NCBI RefSeq assembly: GCF_034929435.1
Contig: NZ_JAYFUM010000009.1
Span: 1 to 64,000, forward strand
Source: Arcicella rigui
Lineage (GTDB): Bacteria; Bacteroidota; Bacteroidia; Cytophagales; Spirosomataceae
DNA length: 64,000 bases
Direction: 5' to 3'
Every line of letters starts with the position of its first letter. Position 1 is the first letter of the stretch. Shown here one piece after another: positions 27,287 to 36,305 of this stretch. Both the position numbers and the translations under genes were made by a program. The notes under the pieces were generated by a model, which saw only the letters and a program-made list of their open reading frames with translations, was not told the DNA's origin and ran no database searches.

Positions 27287-29626
27287 ATGAAAAAACTATT
27301 AACAATCGCCCTCATTTTTATTTTGACGGCTTTCAAAAGTCAAGATGAAAAAATTACAGTATTCCTGATTGGAGATTCTACTTGTGCCAACAAACTTCCT
27401 GCCGATAACCCAGAAACAGGTTGGGGAATGGTTTTGCCTGCTTACTTCAATGAAAATTCGGTAACGGTACAAAATCATGCCGTGAACGGAAGAAGTACCA
27501 AAAGCTTTATCAATGAAAAACGTTGGGAAACGGTTACGAAACTTTTGAAAAAGGGCGATTGGGTTTTGATTCAATTTGGACATAATGACCAAAAAATTAC
27601 CGACAGTACTCGTTATGCTGCCCCGCAAACTACTTATCGTGCCAATTTGATTCGCTTTGTCAACGAAACTCGTGCTAAAGGAGCAAATCCGATTTTGCTT
27701 ACGCCCGTAATGCGAAGAAAATTTGACGAAACAAACGGACAGTTTATCGACCAACATGGCGAGTACCCTGCGGTAGTAAAAGCAGTAGCCAATGAATTAA
27801 ATGTTCCTTTGATTGATTTGCATGCCAAAAGTAAAGCCGTTATCGAACAACATGGCGTTGAAGGTTCTAAGAAACTTTTTATGCACTATGTGGGTGGCAT
27901 TTTCAATAAATTCCCAAAAGGTATTGTAGACGATACACATTTTTCACAATACGGTGCGGCTGTCATGGCAAGTATGGTAGCAGAAGGCATCAACGAAGCA
28001 AGTATTGGTTTGAAAAGCTTTCTCAAAAAATCTGAGTTTCAAGAAAAATTCGTCTTTGAATTACCCAAATATTATACGCCAGTTTTCAGAAAAGATACTT
28101 TCGATATTACTCGTTACGGAGCAAAATCAGACGGCATAACACTCAATACTCAGGCAATTAATCAAGCTATAAAAGCTTGTAATCAGTTGGGTGGCGGAAC
28201 AGTACTTGTACCCAGCGGTTTATGGTTGACCGGTCCAATCGTGATGCTTTCGAATGTAAATCTTCACATTGCCAAAGGAGCAATTTTACAGTTTAGTAGA
28301 AATTTAGATGATTACCCAATCATTGCTACTACTTGGGAAGGCGAAGAAGCCTACCGCTGTCAAGCTCCTATTTCTGGCATTGATTTAACAGACATTGGTA
28401 TTACTGGCGAAGGCGTATTGGATGGCGGAGGTGATGTCTGGAGAGCCATCAAAAAAGGTAAACAAACCGATTCGCAGTGGCAAAAATTATTGGCTTCTGG
28501 CGGAGTGCTGAACGAAGCAAAAGATACTTGGTTTCCTTCTGAACAATCGTTGAAAGGTTCGTTAATGACGGGCGGAAGTAAATTGAGTAATGGAAAAACA
28601 GCCAAAGACTATGAATCAGTAAAGGCTTTTCTGAGACCGAATATGTTGAGTTTGACTCGCTGTAAGTATATTTTGTTGGATGGTATTAATCTTCAAAATT
28701 CGCCTGCTTGGACAATCCATCCGCTACTTTCAGACCATATTACGATGCGAAATGTAAACGTAAAAAATTACTGGTTTGCCCAAAATAGCGATGGCGTTGA
28801 CTTAGAATCTTGTAGAAATGGTTTGATGGAAAACTGTACTTTCGATACAGGCGACGACGGTATAACGATAAAATCGGGAAGAGACGAGCAAGGTAGAAAA
28901 AGAGGTGTTCCGACAGAAAATTTCATTATTAAAGACTGTAAAGTATATCACGCTCATGGCGGTTTTGTGATTGGCTCAGAAATGTCGGGAGGCGTAAAAA
29001 ATATGTATGTTTCAAATTGTTCTTTCTTGGGAACAGATGTAGGACTTCGATTCAAAACAGCTCGTGGACGTGGCGGTATTGTTGAAAAAATTTATGTAAA
29101 CGATATTCAAATGACTGACATCGCTGGTGAAGCAGTAATTTTTGATATGTATTATGCCGCCAAAGACCCCGTTCTTTTGGTGGGTCAAGAAGAAGATTTA
29201 CCCGTAATTGAAGCTAAACCTGTCAGCGAAGCAACGCCACAATTCAGAGATTTTTTTGTAAGAAATATCAATTGTCTCGGAGCAGAAACCGCTATCAAAA
29301 TTAGAGGTTTACTCGAAATGAGTGTAAAAAATATTTTAATCGAAAATGCGGTAATCGTAGCTAACAAAGGATTATTGTGTATCGAAGCTGAAAATATTTC
29401 TTTAAAAAATATTAGCCTTTTCACAAAAGAAAAAACGACCATGCAAGTACAGAACGGTAGAAATATTAGTCTTGACGAAATTCGCTACCGAAATTCAGAG
29501 GTATTATTGAAGATTTCAGGAGAGCGTTCACAAAATGTTAAGCTTATCAACACTGATATTTCAAAAGCCAAGAAAGAAGTAGAGTTTGGTCAGAAAGTTT
29601 CAAAAAGTATTTATCGTAATCACTAA
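27287..29626 (+). CDS. CE12 esterase - GH28 polygalacturonase fusion
   Basis: 779 residues with a short signal peptide. Residues about 22-235 are an SGNH/CE12 rhamnogalacturonan acetylesterase: GDST (29-32, nucleophile S31), NGRSTKSF, FGHND, and the D215-D-T-H218 dyad. Residues about 270-740 are a GH28 right-handed beta helix: catalytic D502, D523 and D524 (NSDGVD, TGDDG), H558 (HGG), R588 and K590 (RFK). The enzyme would deacetylate pectin and hydrolyse the galacturonan backbone in one polypeptide, probably in the periplasm. It precedes kdgF by 5 bases. No carbohydrate-binding or secretion-tag domain is apparent. Confidence 0.92.
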   Translation: MKKLLTIALIFILTAFKSQDEKITVFLIGDSTCANKLPADNPETGWGMVLPAYFNENSVTVQNHAVNGRSTKSFINEKRWETVTKLLKKGDWVLIQFGHNDQKITDSTRYAAPQTTYRANLIRFVNETRAKGANPILLTPVMRRKFDETNGQFIDQHGEYPAVVKAVANELNVPLIDLHAKSKAVIEQHGVEGSKKLFMHYVGGIFNKFPKGIVDDTHFSQYGAAVMASMVAEGINEASIGLKSFLKKSEFQEKFVFELPKYYTPVFRKDTFDITRYGAKSDGITLNTQAINQAIKACNQLGGGTVLVPSGLWLTGPIVMLSNVNLHIAKGAILQFSRNLDDYPIIATTWEGEEAYRCQAPISGIDLTDIGITGEGVLDGGGDVWRAIKKGKQTDSQWQKLLASGGVLNEAKDTWFPSEQSLKGSLMTGGSKLSNGKTAKDYESVKAFLRPNMLSLTRCKYILLDGINLQNSPAWTIHPLLSDHITMRNVNVKNYWFAQNSDGVDLESCRNGLMENCTFDTGDDGITIKSGRDEQGRKRGVPTENFIIKDCKVYHAHGGFVIGSEMSGGVKNMYVSNCSFLGTDVGLRFKTARGRGGIVEKIYVNDIQMTDIAGEAVIFDMYYAAKDPVLLVGQEEDLPVIEAKPVSEATPQFRDFFVRNINCLGAETAIKIRGLLEMSVKNILIENAVIVANKGLLCIEAENISLKNISLFTKEKTTMQVQNGRNISLDEIRYRNSEVLLKISGERSQNVKLINTDISKAKKEVEFGQKVSKSIYRNH

Positions 29627-29631
29627 AAAAC

Positions 29632-29973
29632 ATGATTTCAGTAAAAGAATTGACCCTTGTTTCTGACGAACAGATTGCTTGGGAGGAACTCGGAGGAGGA
29701 ATTAAGCGAAAAGTAATGTCATATAACGACGACATTATGCTGGTAAAAGTAGCTTTTGAGCAAGGCGGTATCGGAGCTTTGCATACTCATCCGCACTTAC
29801 AAATTAGCTATATCGCTTCTGGTGCTTTTGAAATAACAATTGGTGATGACAAAAAAGTCCTCGAAGAAGGTGATGTCTATTTTGTTCCTTCGGGAATACT
29901 CCACGGAGCCGTTTGTTTGGCAGCAGGCGTACTGATAGATGTATTTTCACCCATGAGGGAGGATTTTTTATAG
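29632..29973 (+). CDS. kdgF: KdgF-like cupin, unsaturated uronate cyclase
   Basis: 113 residues, single cupin barrel. Metal ligands H51, H53, Q57 and H91 within HTHPHLQISY and the GILHG segment match KdgF. The family opens 4,5-unsaturated galacturonate to the linear ketone DKI, feeding KduI/KduD. It starts 5 bases after the pectinase stop, so is co-transcribed. Its presence implies that unsaturated uronates, products of lyases, are also consumed, although no lyase gene is in the window. Confidence 0.88.
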   Translation: MISVKELTLVSDEQIAWEELGGGIKRKVMSYNDDIMLVKVAFEQGGIGALHTHPHLQISYIASGAFEITIGDDKKVLEEGDVYFVPSGILHGAVCLAAGVLIDVFSPMREDFL

Positions 29974-30107
29974 GCTTTCAGCTATCAGCAGTGAGCCTTG
30001 AGCTATGAGCTATGAGTTTTTTATATTGCTGATAAAAAAAAGCTCAAAGCTTATTGCTCATAGCTCATAGCTGACAGCTCACAGCTCACAGCTCACAGCT
30101 CACAGCT
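29974..30107. repeat. Composite inverted repeat, AGCTATGAG / CAGCTCA family
   Basis: Left arm 29974-30017 (GCTTTCAGCTATCAGCAGTG...GAGCTATGAGCTATGAG). The right arm 30039-30107 ends with 4.7 perfect head-to-tail copies of the 7-mer CAGCTCA (30075-30107). It begins directly after the kdgF stop codon and ends 23 bases before uxaB. Confidence 0.75.
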
Positions 30108-30130
30108 AAAAAACATTAAACACTATTCCA

Positions 30131-31621
30131 ATGAAACTCAATAAACACAACTCAGGATTATCAGAATCGTTCTTTGAATTACCAGAAAAAGTTATACAAT
30201 TTGGCACAGGCGTTTTATTGCGTGGTTTGCCAGATTACTTTATCAATAAAGCCAACCAACAAGGCATTTTTAATGGTCGAATCGTGGTTGTAAAATCAAC
30301 CGATGGTGGCGAATCTGCCGCTTTCGACCGTCAGGATAGTCTTTATACAATTTGCGAAAGAGGTTTTCAGCAAGGAAATGTTCATGAAAAAAACATCATT
30401 TCTTCTGCTATCAGCCGAGTACTTTCTGCCAAAACACAATGGGAAAGTATTTTGGAATGTGCTAAAAATCCAGATTTACAAATTATCATTTCAAACACTA
30501 CCGAAGTAGGTATTCAATTGGTACAAGACGACATCAAGCAATATCCGCCCGTTTCTTTTCCGGGCAAAGTATTAGCTTTCTTGTACGAGCGTTTCAAAGC
30601 TTTTGAAGGAAGTAAAGAACACGGGATGGTAGTTGTACCAACAGAATTGATTACTGATAATGGTAAAAAATTAGAAGGTATTATTTTTGAATTAGCACAT
30701 CTCAATGCCCTTGAATCTGAATTTATTGATTGGTTAGAATCGTCGGTTACTTTCTGTAATTCTTTGGTTGACAGAATTGTGCCAGGAAAACCAAACGATA
30801 CCATCAAACAAGCCATTGAACAAGAATTGGGCTACGAAGACGACTTACTGATTGTTTCAGAAGTATATCGTCTTTGGGCAATTGAAGGCAATCAAAAAGT
30901 AAAAAATATTTTATCCTTTCAGCAAGTAGATGAAGGCGTAGTAATTGAGCCAAACATTGATTTATACCGAGAATTAAAATTGCGTTTGCTCAACGGTACG
31001 CATACTTTGAGTTGCGGTTTAGCCTTTTTATCGGGCTTCAAAACTGTAAAAGAAGCGATGGCAAACGAAGCGATGTCGGCATTTGTTAGTAATCTAATGT
31101 TGGCAGAATTGGCTTTGGGGATTCCATACAAAGTAGATGAAAAAATTGCTCAACGTTTTGGAATGCAAGTATTAGACCGTTTCAGAAATCCAAGTTTGGA
31201 ACATCAATGGATAAGTATTACGGTTCAATACACTTCAAAAATGAAGATGCGAAACGTACCTACTTTGCTAAATTACTATCAGATTTTCAATTGCGTTCCT
31301 GAATATGTAGCCTTGGGCTTTGCGGCTTATCTACTTTTTATGAAAGCTGAGAAAGAAGAAAACGGAAAATTTTATGGAATTTTCAATGGAAATGAGTATT
31401 TGATTCAAGATGATAAAGCTGAGTATTTTTACGCAAAATGGCAAAAATTAGCCGTTAATGATTTGGTTGTGAGTATTTTGGCTGACAAAAACCTTTGGGA
31501 AGCAGACTTGACAACAATTCCGCAATTCACCCAAAAAGTTCAATCTTTTATTCAACTAATGATACAAAACGGCGTAAAAGAGACCTTGAGTAGCTATCTG
31601 AATAAAGGTGAATTGGTATGA
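30131..31621 (+). CDS. uxaB: Tagaturonate reductase (altronate oxidoreductase, UxaB)
   Basis: 496 residues of the mannitol dehydrogenase family. N-terminal Rossmann segment VIQFGTGVLLRGLPDYFI, then the all-helical C-terminal domain with the catalytic K-x5-N-x2-H pattern in KLRLLNGTHTL. It reduces D-tagaturonate to D-altronate with NADH, the second step of the isomerase pathway for galacturonate. Neighbours uxaA and uxaC support UxaB rather than UxuB. Its TGA stop is part of an 8-bp dyad with 31665-31672. Confidence 0.93.
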   Translation: MKLNKHNSGLSESFFELPEKVIQFGTGVLLRGLPDYFINKANQQGIFNGRIVVVKSTDGGESAAFDRQDSLYTICERGFQQGNVHEKNIISSAISRVLSAKTQWESILECAKNPDLQIIISNTTEVGIQLVQDDIKQYPPVSFPGKVLAFLYERFKAFEGSKEHGMVVVPTELITDNGKKLEGIIFELAHLNALESEFIDWLESSVTFCNSLVDRIVPGKPNDTIKQAIEQELGYEDDLLIVSEVYRLWAIEGNQKVKNILSFQQVDEGVVIEPNIDLYRELKLRLLNGTHTLSCGLAFLSGFKTVKEAMANEAMSAFVSNLMLAELALGIPYKVDEKIAQRFGMQVLDRFRNPSLEHQWISITVQYTSKMKMRNVPTLLNYYQIFNCVPEYVALGFAAYLLFMKAEKEENGKFYGIFNGNEYLIQDDKAEYFYAKWQKLAVNDLVVSILADKNLWEADLTTIPQFTQKVQSFIQLMIQNGVKETLSSYLNKGELV

Positions 31622-31672
31622 GTATAGTAGGCGATTGTCTTACTTTTAAGATTGATTAATTGTATATACTCA
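31619..31672. promoter_or_regulatory. Dyad overlapping the uxaB stop codon
   Basis: TGAGTATA (31619-31626, including the stop TGA) is perfectly complementary to TATACTCA (31665-31672). Weak stem with a long loop; possibly an mRNA-processing or stability element between uxaB and uxaA. Confidence 0.35.
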
Positions 31673-31709
31673 GGAAATTAATATTTAATCCAATCATCGA
31701 ATACTCATC

Positions 31710-33362
31710 GTGAAAAGAAACGTTTTAAAAATCCATCCGAACGACAATGTGATTGTTGCTTTGACAGACTTGGTCAAAGGTCAGATTGTGGAATTAGACG
31801 GACAGAGCTACACTCTGACCGAAGACATAGCAGCCAAACATAAATTTGCTACCGAAGATTTTGAGGTAGGTGCTGAAATTAGAATGTACAATGTTTTGGT
31901 TGGGAAGGCTCAAAGTTTTATCAAAAAAGGAGGAAGTATAAATATTTTCAATGTAAAACACGCTGTTGATGCTTTTGAACTAAGAGAAAATACTTCTGAA
32001 TGGCAAGCTCCAGATTTGTCAAAATTTGAAGGTAAAACTTTTAATGGCTATTACAGACCCAACGGAAGCGTCGGTACTGCCAATTATTGGTTGGTGATTC
32101 CTTTGGTTTTCTGTGAAAACCGCAACATCGAAGTACTTCGTGAAGCCTTGGTAGATGATTTGGGCTATGCCAGAAAACATACTTATCAAAGCCAAACAAG
32201 TGATTTGATTTCATTGTACAAAGCTGGAAAAACAGTTGAAGAAATCCTTCAAGCTGATATTCAGGCGAATGATAAAGAAAGTAAAAAACAACAATTGTTC
32301 CCGAATGTAGATGGCGTAAAATTCCTTTTACACGATGGCGGTTGCGGAGGTACTCGTCAAGACGCTCAAGCACTTTGTGGTTTATTGGCAGGTTATATTA
32401 CACATCCCAACTGTGCAGGAGCAACCGTATTGAGTTTGGGTTGTCAAAATGCACAAGCAGGTATTTTGCAGGAAGAAATCGCAAAACGTGATGCCAACTT
32501 CCAAAAGCCATTATATATTTTAGAACAACAAAATATTGGTACTGAATCGGAATTAATAGCTCAGGCGTTGAAACAAACTTTCGTAGGTTTGATTCAAGCA
32601 AACCAATATACTCGTCAGCCTGCCCCATTAAGCAAACTTTGTATCGGGCTTGAATGTGGTGGTTCTGATGGATTCTCTGGTATTTCGGCAAACCCAGCCA
32701 TTGGCTTTACTTCTGATTTATTAGTAGGTTTGGGCGGTTCGGTAATTTTAGCAGAATTTCCAGAATTATGCGGTGTTGAACAAGAGTTAACCGACCGTTG
32801 CTTAGACCCAGAAGATGCCAAATTATTCAGTCATTTAGTACAGACTTATAATAACCGAGCAAAAGCCGTAGGTTCAGGTTTTGATATGAACCCTTCGCCG
32901 GGAAATATTAAAGACGGATTGATTACCGATGCTATTAAATCGGCAGGAGCAGCAAAAAAAGGCGGAACTTCGCCAGTTACTTCTGTTTTAGATTACCCAG
33001 AACCAGTAAAAAAAGCAGGACTAACACTTTTATGTACACCGGGCAACGACGTAGAGTCAACGACTGCTGAAGTAGCTTCAGGTGCGAACATCGTGTTATT
33101 CACAACAGGTTTGGGTACTCCAACAGGAAACCCAATTGCTCCAGTAGTGAAAATTGCCACCAACACAAAATTGTACGAAAAAATGTCGGATATTATCGAC
33201 ATCAACACAGGTACAATCATTGAAGGTGAAGAAACCATTGAAGAAGCAGGAGAACGCATTTTGGACTATGTAATAAAAGTAGCAAGTGGCGAAATCGAAG
33301 TTTGTGCGGTCAGAAATGGACAAGATGACTTTATTCCATGGAAACGTGGTGTATCCTTATAA
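31710..33362 (+). CDS. uxaA: Altronate dehydratase (UxaA)
   Basis: 550 residues with a GTG start at 31710 (KRNVLKIHPNDNVIVALTDL after the initiator). N-terminal SAF-type domain (1-90) and large C-terminal domain with HDGGCGGTRQDAQALCGLLA and LGCQNAQ, CIGLECGGSDGFSGISANPA. The conserved Cys and His residues are presumed iron ligands. It dehydrates D-altronate to 2-keto-3-deoxygluconate. It lies between uxaB and uxaC and is separated from uxaC by a stable hairpin. Confidence 0.94.
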   Translation: MKRNVLKIHPNDNVIVALTDLVKGQIVELDGQSYTLTEDIAAKHKFATEDFEVGAEIRMYNVLVGKAQSFIKKGGSINIFNVKHAVDAFELRENTSEWQAPDLSKFEGKTFNGYYRPNGSVGTANYWLVIPLVFCENRNIEVLREALVDDLGYARKHTYQSQTSDLISLYKAGKTVEEILQADIQANDKESKKQQLFPNVDGVKFLLHDGGCGGTRQDAQALCGLLAGYITHPNCAGATVLSLGCQNAQAGILQEEIAKRDANFQKPLYILEQQNIGTESELIAQALKQTFVGLIQANQYTRQPAPLSKLCIGLECGGSDGFSGISANPAIGFTSDLLVGLGGSVILAEFPELCGVEQELTDRCLDPEDAKLFSHLVQTYNNRAKAVGSGFDMNPSPGNIKDGLITDAIKSAGAAKKGGTSPVTSVLDYPEPVKKAGLTLLCTPGNDVESTTAEVASGANIVLFTTGLGTPTGNPIAPVVKIATNTKLYEKMSDIIDINTGTIIEGEETIEEAGERILDYVIKVASGEIEVCAVRNGQDDFIPWKRGVSL

Positions 33363-33364
33363 GA

Positions 33365-33454
33365 AAATTGGAGCTCGAACAAAGAGGATTCAGTTTATTA
33401 TCAAGATACGACAAAACTCCTCTTTGTTCGCCTTGATTTCCCATGTTCCAATTT
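33365..33454. promoter_or_regulatory. Extended hairpin between uxaA and uxaC
   Basis: Inner 13-bp perfect stem CGAACAAAGAGGA (33376-33388) / TCCTCTTTGTTCG (33418-33430), plus an outer arm AAATTGGA (33365-33372) / TCCAATTT (33447-33454). No T-tract follows, so it is more likely an RNA stability or processing element than a terminator. Confidence 0.6.
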
Positions 33455-33468
33455 AAAATTTTAGCAAA

Positions 33469-34878
33469 ATGCTGTACACAAAAACATTTTTAGACGAAGA
33501 CTTCCTTTTACAAACGGCAACTGCCAGCAAACTCTACCACGATTTTGCTAAAGAAATGCCCATTATTGACTACCATAACCACTTGCCACCAGACCAAATT
33601 GCTCAGAACAAGAGCTTCGAGAACATTTCTCAAATTTGGCTTTACGGTGACCATTACAAATGGCGTGCAATGCGTGCGAATGGTGTAAATGAAAGTTATT
33701 GTACTGGAAATAAATCGGACTACGAAAAGTTTGAAAAGTGGGCTGAGACCGTGCCATATACCATGCGTAACCCGCTCTATCACTGGACTCACCTTGAATT
33801 ACAACGTTATTTTGATGTACATGAAATCTTAAATCCTAAAACAGCTCGTAAAATTTATGATGAATGTTCAGCAAAATTACAAACACCAGAGTTTGCGGTA
33901 AGAGGTTTGCTAAACAAAATGAATGTAAAAGTAGCTTGTACAACCGACGACCCTTTGGACTCGTTGGAGTATCATCAAGCGATAAAAGATGACGAAAGTA
34001 TCGAAACAAAAGTATTGCCTACTTTCCGTCCAGATAGATTTATTTTGATTGAAAACCCAAATTATACCAGCTTTATTGAAAAATTAGGAGCAATCGTCAA
34101 TCAAGAAATTAGTACTTTCTCGGGCTTAGTAGCGGCATTGAAAGTACGTGCTGTGTTCTTTGCTTCTATGGGCGGACGTTTAGCTGACCACGGTTTAGAA
34201 CAAATTTATGCGGCAAATTTTACCGAAGAAGATGCCAACAAAGTATTCCAAAAAACATTGGCAGGGCAGTCTATCAGCGATGCGGAGGCTTTACTTTTCA
34301 AATCGGCGATTTTGCATCATTTAGGTGTAATTTACCATGAATTAGGTTGGACACAGCAATTCCACTTGGGAGCTTTACGAAACAATAACTCAAGAGCCAT
34401 GCGTTTGTTGGGGCCAGATACTGGTTGGGATTCTATCGGAGATTTCTCGCAGGCTTCTTCTCTTTCTAAGTTCTTAGGACGTTTAGATGAGTATGACCAA
34501 TTGGCTCAAACTATTATTTATAACCTCAACCCACGTGACAACGAGTTGATGGCTACCATGATTGGTAACTTCAACGACGGTTCTGTGGCTGGTAAAATTC
34601 AATTTGGTTCTGGCTGGTGGTTTTTAGACCAAAAAGATGGTATGGAACGCCAAATGAACGCTTTGTCAAACATGGGTTTATTAAGCCGTTTTGTCGGAAT
34701 GTTGACAGACTCTCGTAGTTTCTTGTCGTTCCCACGCCACGAATATTTCCGTAGAATACTTTGTAATTTACTCGGAAATGAAATCGAAAACGGTGAATTA
34801 CCTAACGATATTGAATGGATTGGACAGATGGTTCAAAACATCTGTTACAATAATGCTAAGGAATATTTTAAATTTTAA
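33469..34878 (+). CDS. uxaC: Uronate isomerase (UxaC)
   Basis: 469 residues, amidohydrolase-related glucuronate/galacturonate isomerase. N-terminal metal motif IIDYHNHLPP, RAMRANGVNE, CTTDDPLDSLEYH and the downstream GWWFLDQKDGMERQM and LTDSRSFLSFPRHEYFRRIL blocks are all typical (listed separately). It converts D-galacturonate to D-tagaturonate and glucuronate to fructuronate, the entry step of the pathway. Normal length. An inverted repeat begins four bases past the stop. Confidence 0.95.
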   Translation: MLYTKTFLDEDFLLQTATASKLYHDFAKEMPIIDYHNHLPPDQIAQNKSFENISQIWLYGDHYKWRAMRANGVNESYCTGNKSDYEKFEKWAETVPYTMRNPLYHWTHLELQRYFDVHEILNPKTARKIYDECSAKLQTPEFAVRGLLNKMNVKVACTTDDPLDSLEYHQAIKDDESIETKVLPTFRPDRFILIENPNYTSFIEKLGAIVNQEISTFSGLVAALKVRAVFFASMGGRLADHGLEQIYAANFTEEDANKVFQKTLAGQSISDAEALLFKSAILHHLGVIYHELGWTQQFHLGALRNNNSRAMRLLGPDTGWDSIGDFSQASSLSKFLGRLDEYDQLAQTIIYNLNPRDNELMATMIGNFNDGSVAGKIQFGSGWWFLDQKDGMERQMNALSNMGLLSRFVGMLTDSRSFLSFPRHEYFRRILCNLLGNEIENGELPNDIEWIGQMVQNICYNNAKEYFKF

Positions 34879-34881
34879 AAT

Positions 34882-34989
34882 AAGCTTTAGGCTATAAGCT
34901 GTAAGCTATGAGCATTCTGTAAATCAGTATTTTATTTAACATCCTATTGTATAATGCTCAAAGCTTATAGCTCACAGCTTAAAGCTCAG
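34882..34989. repeat. Composite inverted repeat, AGCTATAAGC family
   Basis: Left arm 34882-34916 (AAGCTTTAGGCTATAAGCTG and on to GAGCAT) and right arm 34953-34989 (ATGCTCAAAGCTTATAGCTC and on). The reverse complement of the right arm aligns with the left across about 33 bases with few mismatches. The right arm ends 6 bases before the kdgK ATG and is read as a spurious N-terminal extension if the upstream ATG at 34954 is used. Confidence 0.75.
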
Positions 34990-34995
34990 AATATA

Positions 34996-36024
34996 ATGAC
35001 TAAAATCTGTTGTTTCGGGGAATTATTATTGCGGTTTTCTCCTAAAGCCGAAGGAGCTTGGATTCAAAATGCTACAATGCCTGTGTTTGTAGGTGGTGCA
35101 GAACTGAACGTAGCCACTGCCTTAGCCAATTGGGGATTGAATGCTTCTTATTTTACAGCATTGCCTGATAACTCTTTGGCGACTGACATTAAAAATTATA
35201 TACAATCGAAAGGAATCAATACGGATAGTATTAATACTTCTGGCGAAAGAATCGGAACGTATTATTTACCACAAGGTTCTGACTTGAAGAATGCAGGCGT
35301 AATTTACGACAGAGCTTATTCTTCTTTTGCCAGTTTAAAAGTAGGACAAATCGACTGGAAATCTGTTCTGAAAGATGTTTCTTGGTTTCATTTTAGTGCT
35401 ATTAGCCCAGCCTTGAATCAAGATGCCGCAGACGTTTGTTTAGAAGTATTGAAAGTAGCTTCGGAAATGAATATTACAATTTCTGTGGATTTGAATTACC
35501 GTGCCAAGCTTTGGAAATATGGTAAAAAACCCGTAGAAATTATGCCAACTTTGGCACAATACTGTGATGTAATTATGGGAAATATCTGGGCAGCTAACAC
35601 GCTATTGGGCATCGAAATCGACCCTCTGCTGTTGGCAAGTACTGCCAAAGTACCCGACTACGATTATTTACAACACGGAAAAGCTACTTCAGAAGCCATT
35701 CAGAAGACCTTTCCAAAATGTAAATTCGTAGCCAATACTTATAGATTCGACTACCAAACTACTGGGATTGAATATTATACGAGTTTATTTACAGAAGGAG
35801 AACAATTTGTTTCGCCACTTTTCTATGCAGAAAGCGTGGCAGATAAAATCGGTAGTGGCGACTGTTTTATGGGAGGTCTGATTTATGGATTATCTCAAGC
35901 ACATCACCCACAAACGGTTATCAATTACGCTTCGGCAGCCGCTTATGGTAAACTCCAAGAGTACGGCGATGCCACTCAACAAAGTGTAAATCAGGTACAA
36001 GCAATTTTAGAGAAGGTGAGTTAG
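34996..36024 (+). CDS. kdgK: 2-keto-3-deoxygluconate kinase (KdgK, PfkB family)
   Basis: 342 residues from ATG at 34996 (MTKICCFGELLLRFSP); the in-frame ATG at 34954 lies inside a repeat arm and is rejected. PfkB features: GGAELNVATALANWG near the N-terminus, SVDLNYRAKLW, and the C-terminal catalytic motif KIGSGDCFMGGLIYGL containing the GSGD anion hole and catalytic Asp. It phosphorylates KDG to KDPG, the substrate of the aldolase downstream. Context supports KDG rather than ribose or fructose as substrate. Confidence 0.88.
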   Translation: MTKICCFGELLLRFSPKAEGAWIQNATMPVFVGGAELNVATALANWGLNASYFTALPDNSLATDIKNYIQSKGINTDSINTSGERIGTYYLPQGSDLKNAGVIYDRAYSSFASLKVGQIDWKSVLKDVSWFHFSAISPALNQDAADVCLEVLKVASEMNITISVDLNYRAKLWKYGKKPVEIMPTLAQYCDVIMGNIWAANTLLGIEIDPLLLASTAKVPDYDYLQHGKATSEAIQKTFPKCKFVANTYRFDYQTTGIEYYTSLFTEGEQFVSPLFYAESVADKIGSGDCFMGGLIYGLSQAHHPQTVINYASAAAYGKLQEYGDATQQSVNQVQAILEKVS

Positions 36025-36026
36025 TA

Positions 36027-36270
36027 TTGAGTGCTGAATTGTGAACGGTTCGCCGTAGAGATGTTGAATTTTGAATTTAAAATAATGGATTTCAGAATTT
36101 TATAACTTTTTTAAATCTAAGATAATTCTTTAGACAACAGGCTGTAAGCCGTAAGCAAAAGCACTTTTTATAGTAAAAAATAAATATTTGCCTTTTGGCG
36201 AAAAGCAAAATAGTTTGCTTACATATCAACAATTAAAAACATAACTCATAATTCATATCTCATAATTACA
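36027..36270. repeat. Cluster of single repeat arms of three families
   Basis: Between kdgK and fbp: GTTGAATTTTGAATTT (36063-36078), GGCTGTAAGCCGTAAGC (36140-36156 region), and ATAACTCATAATTCATATCT (36241-36260). Each matches a repeat family found as paired arms elsewhere. The gap otherwise has no gene. Confidence 0.55.
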
Positions 36271-36305
36271 ACCTTCTTTCTACTGAATTTAATCTTGGTA
36301 AAAAT

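Noticed and set aside
30075..30107. Tandem CAGCTCA array as a CRISPR
   Set aside because: Units are 7 bp with no spacers, and no cas genes are in the window.
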